The position numbers and the translations under genes are program-made. Of a stretch of DNA of 37,467 bases, positions 23,640 through 30,253 are shown one piece after another. Position 1 is the stretch's first letter, and each line of letters opens with the position of its first letter. Under the pieces are notes generated by a model. The model worked only from the letters and a program-made list of their open reading frames with translations. It was not told the DNA's origin and made no database searches. Source of the stretch: an uncultured Eubacteriales bacterium (GTDB taxonomy: Bacteria > Bacillota > Clostridia > Lachnospirales > Lachnospiraceae); the NCBI GenBank assembly GCA_900316115.1, contig ONBN01000018.1, forward strand, positions 1 to 37,467. The letters are read 5' to 3'.

Positions 23640-24165
23640 GGGATGCACATCCTCCTTTCAGATATACCGGGATTCCGTATACAACTTCTGTCACTTCATC
23701 TGCCTCCCTGGCGATCTGACAGTTGATTTCTCCCAGATAGCTTTGATAAAGAGCCGTCTCTCCCAGATACTCTGCTGCCTCAGAAAAAATCTCATTCGTA
23801 ACGATCACCAGATGCCGTACTGTTTCATGAAGGTGACGCACTCCTTCCATCACTGCTTCCACAGTTCTTTCATGGGCACCATTATCCTGAAACATTTCAT
23901 TGGCAGTCAGATTGGACATGCACTCCAGAAGCACTGCACTATCCGGATCCAGATTCAGTCCCTTTAGATCCGTATATCTTTCTACTGTTTCAAATCCTTT
24001 TCCTGCCCGCATCTGTCTGTGCCGCAGGATCCTTGCATCGCTTTCTTTATCAAAAGGAAACATGGTCGCTATATAAATCCGTTTTCCCTGTCCAAAGGAC
24101 ATGATCTTTTCTTCTGCATAGGCAGACTTCCCGCTTCCACTGCCTCCTGTTACCAAAACCAGCAT
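23620..24165 (-). CDS. cobU: Adenosylcobinamide kinase / adenosylcobinamide-phosphate guanylyltransferase
   Basis: A 181-residue bifunctional CobU. LVTGGSGSGKSAYAEEK at residues about 4-20 is the Walker A loop, and YIATMFPFDKESDARILRHR near residues 31-50 contains the His used for GMP attachment. LLECMSNLTAN near residue 99 and LVIVTNEIFSE near residue 139 are conserved. It phosphorylates and then guanylylates adenosylcobinamide. The start codon overlaps the stop of a short duplicated copy of the cobT 3' end, and that copy's AAGGAAC may act as its ribosome site. Confidence 0.93.
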   Translation of the reverse strand: MLVLVTGGSGSGKSAYAEEKIMSFGQGKRIYIATMFPFDKESDARILRHRQMRAGKGFETVERYTDLKGLNLDPDSAVLLECMSNLTANEMFQDNGAHERTVEAVMEGVRHLHETVRHLVIVTNEIFSEAAEYLGETALYQSYLGEINCQIAREADEVTEVVYGIPVYLKGGCASHEKTVE

Positions 24166-24266
24166 TATTTCAGTTCCTTATATTCAGCATAATTTCTATT
24201 TTTATATTAAACATAATGTGCATTCTCATGTTCAGCATTATGGTTCTATTTCAGTTCCTCGTATTG
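24165..24266. repeat. Short direct duplication of the cobT 3' end before cobU
   Basis: The cobT tail (24246-24266) and a copy just before cobU (24165-24185) match at 17 of 21 bases. Read leftward, both end in GAACTGAAATA plus a stop. The copy would encode EYKELK-stop but has no start codon, and it overlaps the cobU ATG. The roughly 60 bases between copies are A/T-rich with repeated TATGCTGAA-like words. It looks like a relic of a local duplication that now supplies the cobU ribosome site. Confidence 0.5.
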
Positions 24267-25298
24267 TTCTACGTGAATATCCTCAAAGGTGCTAAGTGTA
24301 TTATAAAGCTTTGCACCCATATCCAGAAACGGAAAAAGAGCCACTGCCCCGGTGCCTTCTCCCAGGCACATATCTCCATGGATCACCGGATCCTTACCCA
24401 GTGCATCCATCAGAAGCCTGGAAGCCGGTTCTTTGGACATATGACTTGGAATCATGTAATCGCCTGCCAATGCACACATTTTCCTGGCTGCAAGAGCTGC
24501 CACACAGGAAATAAATCCATCCATAACCACCGGCATACCAAGGGCTGCTCCTCCAAGGTAAACCCCTGTAAGTCCTGCAATGTCCAGTCCACCTACTTTG
24601 GCCAGCACATCTACCGGATCTTCCGGATCCGGCATATTTAACTGGATCGCCTTCTCTATGGTATGGATCTTCCTCAAAAGTCCCTCGCTGGAAAGCCCTG
24701 CTCCCCGGCCTGTCATCTTTTCCACAGGCTGTCCCAGAAGGACAGATGCCACTGCACTGCTGGTGGTGGTATTTCCAATGCCCATCTCTCCGGTAGCCAG
24801 GATCTGATATCCCTGGCTTTTCAGTTCCTCTGCCATAGAAATCCCTGCCTGGATCGCCTGCTCCGCCTGCTCTCTTGTCATAGCCGGACCCTTTGCCATA
24901 TTCTGGGTGCCATAAGCCACCTTCAGATCTGTCCTTGCCAGTGCATCCGTCACCATGCCAATATCCACTGGCTTCATATCTACTCCGCACTCCTGGCACA
25001 TCACACATACTGTGGATGTACCACGCACAAAATTATCCGCCACAATGGCAGTCACTTCCTGTCCTGTCTGGGTCACACCTTCTTCTACAACCCCATTATC
25101 CGCACACATGGCAACCAGCGCCTTTTTATGTATGTCTACATTGTAATTCCCGGTGATTCCGACGATCTGCGTGATCAGATCCTCCATCTTTCCCAGGGAA
25201 TGCAAGGGCTTTGCAATACTGTCCCATCGTTTCTTTGCTTTTTCCATGATCTGCTGATCCAATGGACGGATAGCAGCAATGGTTTCCTCTATTGTCAT
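24246..25298 (-). CDS. cobT: Nicotinate-nucleotide:dimethylbenzimidazole phosphoribosyltransferase
   Basis: A 350-residue CobT that makes alpha-ribazole phosphate, activating the cobalamin lower ligand. Motifs are MCADNGVVEEGVTQTGQEVT near residue 80, GEMGIGNTTTSSAVAS near residue 170, TGRGAGLS near residue 198, and CLGEGTGAVALFPFLD near residue 315 with the catalytic Glu. The start at 25298 (MTIEETI) is preceded by AGGAG; a longer frame would overlap gtrA. It lies 13 bases after gtrA, so it is probably read from the glycosyltransferase promoter at 26708-26736. Confidence 0.95.
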   Translation of the reverse strand: MTIEETIAAIRPLDQQIMEKAKKRWDSIAKPLHSLGKMEDLITQIVGITGNYNVDIHKKALVAMCADNGVVEEGVTQTGQEVTAIVADNFVRGTSTVCVMCQECGVDMKPVDIGMVTDALARTDLKVAYGTQNMAKGPAMTREQAEQAIQAGISMAEELKSQGYQILATGEMGIGNTTTSSAVASVLLGQPVEKMTGRGAGLSSEGLLRKIHTIEKAIQLNMPDPEDPVDVLAKVGGLDIAGLTGVYLGGAALGMPVVMDGFISCVAALAARKMCALAGDYMIPSHMSKEPASRLLMDALGKDPVIHGDMCLGEGTGAVALFPFLDMGAKLYNTLSTFEDIHVEQYEELK

Positions 25299-25311
25299 CT
25301 TTTTTCTCCTC

Positions 25312-25725
25312 TTACTTCTTTCCTGTGGTAAACACAAGGAATTTACTAAATATGTAATTCAGTACAAGCACCACAAACTGGGTGGCAAATTTCCCAAGCA
25401 TATCATTCATATGAAGCTGTTCTACCAGAAGCCATACCCCGCCAACCTCGATCACCATGGTTGCCAGCCTGGCTCCGATAAACTTGCCAAAGGGCTTAAT
25501 GTGATCCCTTAAAGTCTCACACTTATCCTGAAACACATATTTAGAATTTACCACATATGCAAAAAGAATAGCAAGGATAATAGAAATAATATTTGCAGTA
25601 TTCAGTTCTGTCCCCAGCTTACGCAGAACAAAAAAGCTTACAAGATTTACCATAGTGGTGCAGCCGCCAAAAAACACATACCGCACCACATCATTTTTAT
25701 ATAATTTTTTGATCAGTTCCTTCAT
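25312..25725 (-). CDS. GtrA-family membrane protein
   Basis: A 137-residue protein with four hydrophobic membrane segments (near residues 15-35, 42-62, 80-102 and 110-130), matching the GtrA-like family often proposed to flip or hold lipid-linked sugars. It overlaps the glycosyltransferase stop by 4 bases (ATGA), so the two are made together. Its link to the cobalamin genes is positional only. Confidence 0.9.
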   Translation of the reverse strand: MKELIKKLYKNDVVRYVFFGGCTTMVNLVSFFVLRKLGTELNTANIISIILAILFAYVVNSKYVFQDKCETLRDHIKPFGKFIGARLATMVIEVGGVWLLVEQLHMNDMLGKFATQFVVLVLNYIFSKFLVFTTGKK

Positions 25726-26660
25726 TTCCTGTCTTCTCCTGTCCCACGTAAGATCTTTGATACAATGTACCTTGGACGCCTCTTTACTTCCTCATAAATC
25801 TTTGCAATATAATACCCAATGATACCAAGGCTTAACATCACAGCACTTCCGATCATAAGAAGAACGATCAATGTAGTAGTATATCCCTCTACTGCCCGTC
25901 CTCCGAAGAACTGCACAAGAGAATAGATCAGAAGAACCAGGGAACACAGAAAACAGGCTCCTCCTGCTACAGTTACAAACTGCAGAGGCACAGTAGTAAA
26001 TGCTACAATATTAGTGAATGCATATTTGATCAAAGACCATGTGGACCACTTGGATTCGCCGGCTTCTCTTTCCTGCACATAAAATCCAACTGTAGTTGTT
26101 TTATATCCTACCCATGCAGATTCTGCCCTGAAAAACATATTCCTCTCAGGCATGGATAAAATACTGTCTACAACCTTTCGATCCATCATCTTAAAATCCG
26201 AAGCATTCTTCATGTCGATTCCTGTTGCCTTAGACATGATCCCATAAAAAAAGCCTGCACATTCCTTATGGATCACACTTTCTTTTCCTCTGGAAAGCTT
26301 CACTCCTTCGATCACCTCATAGCCCTCCTGCCACAGGGCGTACATCTGAAGAAGAGTTTCCGGCGGATGCTGCAGATCACAGTCCATCACTGCTACCGCA
26401 TCCCCCTCTGCCTGTGCAAGTCCTGCACAGATAGCTGCCTCTTTTCCAAAATTTCTGGAAAAGTGAACACCTACCACATTTGTATCTATTGCACCGGCCT
26501 TCCGGATTTCTTCCCATGTCTGATCCCGGGATCCATCATCCACAAGAACCAGTTCATAGGCGATCCCTGCTTTTTCCAGCTCTTCCTTTAATACTCTGCA
26601 GGTTTTCCCAACCATCAGTTCCTCGTTATATGCGGGAAGGACAATTGACAGTCTGCTCAT
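25722..26660 (-). CDS. Family 2 (DPM1/GtrB-like) membrane glycosyltransferase
   Basis: A 312-residue glycosyltransferase of the polyprenyl-phosphate sugar transferase type. Residues 1-230 form a GT-A domain: LSIVLPAYNEE at the N terminus, LVLVDDGSRDQTW near residue 41 and AVMDCDLQHPPE near residue 90 with the metal-binding acidic site. Two C-terminal membrane segments (near residues 235-258 and 268-290) anchor it. It probably moves a sugar from a nucleotide donor to undecaprenyl phosphate, which GtrA may then translocate. The start at 26660 has GGAGG 8 bases upstream. It opens the operon that continues into cobT/U/S. Confidence 0.92.
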   Translation of the reverse strand: MSRLSIVLPAYNEELMVGKTCRVLKEELEKAGIAYELVLVDDGSRDQTWEEIRKAGAIDTNVVGVHFSRNFGKEAAICAGLAQAEGDAVAVMDCDLQHPPETLLQMYALWQEGYEVIEGVKLSRGKESVIHKECAGFFYGIMSKATGIDMKNASDFKMMDRKVVDSILSMPERNMFFRAESAWVGYKTTTVGFYVQEREAGESKWSTWSLIKYAFTNIVAFTTVPLQFVTVAGGACFLCSLVLLIYSLVQFFGGRAVEGYTTTLIVLLMIGSAVMLSLGIIGYYIAKIYEEVKRRPRYIVSKILRGTGEDRK

Positions 26661-26707
26661 GATATTAACCTCCAGTCCATATAATCCTGTCAAATTCAAC
26701 TTCCCCA

Positions 26708-26736
26708 ATTATATTACAATTCCCTGCCCCAGGCAA
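26708..26736 (-). promoter_or_regulatory. Promoter of the glycosyltransferase-gtrA-cob operon
   Basis: Reading leftward, TTGCCT (26736-26731), a 17-base spacer and a perfect TATAAT (26713-26708) lie about 50 bases before the glycosyltransferase start. The leader is too short to hold a cobalamin riboswitch. Confidence 0.7.
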
Positions 26737-26792
26737 CAAAGTTCCCGATTCTTCAGAAAAAGTTAAGAATAATTAAAACTTCAAACAGAATA

Positions 26793-28448
26793 TCAGGATC
26801 CGGTTATATTGATCCACATTGCAGGCCGTACACCATAATTCATATTATCTACCGCTGTGCCGTAAAAATCGGTTGCTCCATCTGCTGATACATAATTTGC
26901 ATTCTTTTGTAATTTTCCTGGGGAGCGCAGCCACCAGTTACAATAACCATATTTATAAGAATCCTTGTCATCTACGGAAGATACTCCCTGTGCCAACGCA
27001 TATTCTGTAGGTGTAGCCTGTTTTTCCTGTGATGTTGGCAGGTATTCTTTGACTTCTTCATCACTTAACAGAAAAATCCTGTCTGAAGTATCCTTTTCTT
27101 CCATGAAAAGATTTTCGTCGTCAAAAATTTCTCTGTACTTCTCCAAAGAATCTTCATCCATATATTTAGCATCTTTTTTAAATAAATATCCGAATGAATC
27201 TTCTGTTGAAACAGAAGTAACCTGAATCCTTTCCTTTTCTTTTTCATCAAAAGCAGTATTCAAAAATGTAGTATTCAACCACTTTCTCAAAGAACAACCT
27301 TCCCAGATGCAGCTTGTCTGATACAGATTATAATACTGACAATCCAACACACTTTTACTGAGCACCAGGACTTTATTCTTTTCTTTTTTCAGGATGATCC
27401 ATTCAATTTTTTCTTTTCCGTCAGACGTATCATTATCCTGTTCATAGGATCCGAATAAAATGCTGTCTTTCACAGGTACATCCTGCAGATTTTCCAGTTT
27501 CTGTACATTGTACTGGTCAGATATTTCCTCTGCTTTCTGCTGACTGTCTTTATAATTTTCCAACGACATCAGCTGATCATATGCTTTTACATATTCTCCT
27601 TCATTGATCCAGTTCATTGCCTTTTTATATCTATCTGCTGGGATATACACACTGTCTGCCCACACATAAATGCACAAAACGGCAATGGCTGCCAGACCTA
27701 GCGCTATATTTCGCTTTATACGTTTTTTTCTTTTTCTTTCTTCTTTTTTCCTGTTTTCTTCACGCTCCAGTTCTTCCTGATGCCACCGCTCCTGTTGTTC
27801 TTTCTCTCTTTTTTCCTTTTCTTTTTGACTCTTTACCCGAAGAATATGAAGCTTTTGTTCACAAATGCCGATCTGTTCCTTTGCATCTTTAAATTCAGAA
27901 ATATCCTGAAATATTCCGATCGCAGCTGCATAGTCTTCCTCTTGACAGGCATGTTCCATGATCTCTGTTGCCTGATCATACAATTGTTTCTGGCGTGCCT
28001 GTTCATTTCGTTCCCAAATCTGCATGTTTATTTTCATTAATCTGGTTGAAAATTCTTCATCCCCGAACCGAAGTGCTTTGTCATAATTTCTATCTCCCCA
28101 AAATACTTCTGTACAATCTACCAGCTGTTCTTTTTTATATACATGACGCTCTGCCATCAGTTTACCAAGATATGCACAGGCATTTTCAGGATCCAGGTCA
28201 AGCACACGCTCACAGTATTTATCAGCGCTCTTCCATTTTCCATCCTCTAAAAAAAGAAAAACTCTCTTCAAAAGAACAGATACGTTGCTCGCCTCTGCTG
28301 ACAATGACTTATTTGCAGACTGGATCATTGAATCTTTATCCAGTTCAGAAATCGTCTGCCTGGTTCCGCAGGAATCACATATTCCAACATTATCTCCCGG
28401 CTTAAACACAATCTGGCCGCCGCATATTTTACATTTATAAACTGCCAT
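26793..28448 (-). CDS. Zinc-ribbon, coiled-coil, membrane-anchored DUF6273 protein
   Basis: A 551-residue multidomain protein of unknown function. A zinc ribbon (CKIC near residues 6-9 and CDSC near 24-27) starts it. A helical repeat region of roughly residues 55-190 follows (TPR-like DGKWKSADKYCERVLDLDPENACAY). A very charged Lys/Glu/Arg coiled coil spans about 195-247 and a single membrane segment about 248-264. A short helical region precedes a DUF6273-type domain at about 328-549, with SLRKWLN, CNWWLRSPG and GVRPAMWI. If the ribbon is cytoplasmic the DUF6273 domain is outside, where its lectin/formylglycine-enzyme-like fold might bind a ligand. The start at 28448 has GAGGTGGG upstream. 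It lies 19 bases after the SPFH gene. Confidence 0.85.
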   Translation of the reverse strand: MAVYKCKICGGQIVFKPGDNVGICDSCGTRQTISELDKDSMIQSANKSLSAEASNVSVLLKRVFLFLEDGKWKSADKYCERVLDLDPENACAYLGKLMAERHVYKKEQLVDCTEVFWGDRNYDKALRFGDEEFSTRLMKINMQIWERNEQARQKQLYDQATEIMEHACQEEDYAAAIGIFQDISEFKDAKEQIGICEQKLHILRVKSQKEKEKREKEQQERWHQEELEREENRKKEERKRKKRIKRNIALGLAAIAVLCIYVWADSVYIPADRYKKAMNWINEGEYVKAYDQLMSLENYKDSQQKAEEISDQYNVQKLENLQDVPVKDSILFGSYEQDNDTSDGKEKIEWIILKKEKNKVLVLSKSVLDCQYYNLYQTSCIWEGCSLRKWLNTTFLNTAFDEKEKERIQVTSVSTEDSFGYLFKKDAKYMDEDSLEKYREIFDDENLFMEEKDTSDRIFLLSDEEVKEYLPTSQEKQATPTEYALAQGVSSVDDKDSYKYGYCNWWLRSPGKLQKNANYVSADGATDFYGTAVDNMNYGVRPAMWINITGS

Positions 28449-28467
28449 ATCCCACCTCTTACAGAAT

Positions 28468-29475
28468 TTACAGAATCTGAGCAATCATCTGCTGCTTCAG
28501 CTTTGCAAATTCCTCATCGCTGATCAGACCGGTATCCTTCATGATTTTCAGCTTTTCAGCTCTATTTCTGAAATCCTGAATATCCTCTGACGGAGACTGC
28601 ATTCCACTTTTTGCCGCCTGCTGTGCAACATCAAAGCTGCGTTCCTGGGCATATGTATATCCTTCCTGATCCCTTTTTGTTGCCTGTGCATGGGAATCGA
28701 TCACAACTTTCTGTGCTTCTGTCTGTGCACGGATCAGATCTGTCTGCTGATCGAGTTTTGCCTCTGCAACATCAGCATATTGCCGGAAATAAATTTCTTT
28801 AAATTTCTCATATTGCCTGTCCCCATCCGGCTTTACAATCGTTGTAACAAAAAACTTTTCCAGGCGGATCCCATAATCTGTAAAATCCGGTCCCAACAGC
28901 TTATGTATAGCATTTGAAAAATCATTTAATTTCTCATCTATCTGGAAAATACTGATCTTTTCCACTCTCATTGTCTGTGCAATATAAGCCTTTACTTTTG
29001 CCATTAAAAATCCTCTGAAAAAATCAGTAAGTTCATCCCGGCTCACCCCATTTCCAGCACCAGCCAGACTTAACAAAAGCTTACAGCCATCCTCCACCTG
29101 AAGGATCATTTCCCCACTGGCTCCGATAGAAATAGGAAAACCATATATCGGCTCCATGTACTGAACCTTTGTATCTGTACCCCATTTAATATTCATCTGC
29201 CCTGCTTTATTAATAAAATAAACTTCACAATGAAAGGGGCTTGTGTCACCGGTAAACCGGTTCAGCAGTCTGCTGATCAAGGGGATGTTCTGCGTCTCTA
29301 ATGTATATCTGCCTGGTCCAAATACGTCCATGATCTGACCATCCATAAAGAAAACTGCTTCCTGGCTTTCATGCACGATTAGCTGTGTAAGACAATTAAA
29401 ATCCTGGCTCGGATGCTTCCAGATAAATGTATAATTGTCTCCTTCATATTTGAGAACATCTGTAATCTTTGCCAT
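28468..29475 (-). CDS. SPFH-domain protein with C-terminal SHOCT motif
   Basis: A 335-residue protein. Residues about 25-230 form an SPFH/YdjI-like (band 7) domain, beginning with an LIVHESQEAVFFMDGQIMD beta segment and GPGRYTLET near residue 54. A helical stretch (KLDQQTDLIRAQTEAQKVVI) precedes a C-terminal SHOCT-like motif (LKIMKDTGLISDEEFAKLK near residue 310). SPFH proteins assemble into rings or membrane microdomains; SHOCT motifs often mediate oligomerisation. No membrane segment is evident, so it may coat the membrane through its partner. GGGGG lies about 9 bases before the ATG. It forms a two-gene unit with the DUF6273 protein. Only weak promoter matches are seen in the 280 bases upstream. 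Confidence 0.88.
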   Translation of the reverse strand: MAKITDVLKYEGDNYTFIWKHPSQDFNCLTQLIVHESQEAVFFMDGQIMDVFGPGRYTLETQNIPLISRLLNRFTGDTSPFHCEVYFINKAGQMNIKWGTDTKVQYMEPIYGFPISIGASGEMILQVEDGCKLLLSLAGAGNGVSRDELTDFFRGFLMAKVKAYIAQTMRVEKISIFQIDEKLNDFSNAIHKLLGPDFTDYGIRLEKFFVTTIVKPDGDRQYEKFKEIYFRQYADVAEAKLDQQTDLIRAQTEAQKVVIDSHAQATKRDQEGYTYAQERSFDVAQQAAKSGMQSPSEDIQDFRNRAEKLKIMKDTGLISDEEFAKLKQQMIAQIL

Positions 29476-29686
29476 ATTACAATTCCCCCTTTTTATCTTA
29501 TTTTGATACTAAAATCTTTTCACTGCACCCTGCAATTTATATGTTTTATCTGTCAGTATTGCTCTGTTTTGTAAATTGTAGCACATAATATAGATGAAGT
29601 AAATCCGATTATATATGAAACGGGCACAACAAGCATAGGCTTAAAACATGATATAAATCAAGTTTCACTAAATAAACTGAAGCACG

Positions 29687-29730
29687 CAAAAAGAGCCATG
29701 CAATAGTCAATATAACTTCTGTATAGCTCT
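29687..29730 (-). terminator. Terminator after the Rpn-type remnant
   Basis: Reading leftward, AGAGCTATACA (29730-29720) pairs with TGCATGGCTCT (29702-29692), with one mismatch and one G-T pair, followed by TTTTTGCG. It lies 26 bases past the stop of the nuclease fragment. Confidence 0.75.
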
Positions 29731-29755
29731 CTATATTTCTTTTATCTTTTCGCTT

Positions 29756-30076
29756 TTACCAATACATTTTCACATATTCTGACGCTTCTTTTTTCGATAA
29801 AGAAAAGTCTTTCATTATATTCTGAACAACATCTTCTTGATTCATATTAAACCTTTTGCATATTCTGACGCTTGCCTGTATCCCTCCTTCTTTTCTACCT
29901 TCTTGCCGACCTTTCTCTACCCCTTCATTCACCAATTCTTCTAACGCTGTACACATATAAATCTGACCTCCTTTTTCTTCTGATTTTAAAGCATGATCAA
30001 TCAGTTCCTGTGATTCTGTAATTGCTCCAATCATCACTCCAAGCTCTATTGGAATTCTCTTTTCAAAGGATATCAT
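29756..30076 (-). pseudogene. C-terminal remnant of an Rpn-type PD-(D/E)XK nuclease/transposase
   Basis: A 106-residue frame matching only the tail of the Rpn (recombination-promoting nuclease) proteins common in gut Clostridia. It has the typical repeated Glu/Gly/Arg stretch VEKGRQEGRKEGG near residue 54, then a helical RICKRFNMNQEDVVQNIM segment. The N-terminal catalytic domain is missing: an in-frame TAG lies 3 codons before the first Met. No normal gene start precedes it, since the nifJ terminator at 30115-30167 comes first. It is most likely a decayed gene. A short standalone protein is possible, because GTGGGAT sits just before the ATG. Confidence 0.7.
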
Positions 30077-30114
30077 ATCCCACTATTTTTTTCTATAACA
30101 TGTTCAGCATTCAG

Positions 30115-30167
30115 GCAAAAACAAGAAAGACCCACGGCACCACCTTCATCAGGCAGTGCCGCAGGTC
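30115..30167 (-). terminator. Terminator of nifJ
   Basis: Reading leftward, GACCTGCGGCAC (30167-30156) pairs with GTGCCGTGGGTC, except at the two TG/TG positions, with a 15-base loop. It is followed by TTTCTTGTTTTTG. It lies about 90 bases past the nifJ stop codon. Confidence 0.75.
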
Positions 30168-30186
30168 CACTTTACGCTACGACACG

Positions 30187-30236
30187 ATAAACATATATTG
30201 GAGTGGTGCTGTAAAAGCACCTAACCTTATGTTTAT
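30187..30236. repeat. Two-layer inverted repeat in the nifJ 3' region
   Basis: ATAAACATA (30187-30195) pairs with TATGTTTAT (30228-30236). Nested inside, GGTGCT (30205-30210) pairs with AGCACC (30216-30221) around a 5-base loop. No T-run follows the inner stem. It lies between the nifJ stop and its terminator, so it would be a hairpin in the nifJ transcript tail, perhaps stabilising it. Confidence 0.6.
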
Positions 30237-30253
30237 ACTATTTATTTAGAATC

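Noticed and set aside
25299-25340. Cobalamin riboswitch in front of cobT
   Set aside because: Only 13 bases separate gtrA and cobT; no room for an aptamer and no B12-box-like element was seen.
29578-29706. Open 42-codon rightward stretch (ending GLKHDINQ...RAMQ-stop) upstream of the SPFH gene
   Set aside because: It has no start codon or ribosome site and overlaps the leftward terminator at 29687-29730; chance or an unrecognisable relic.
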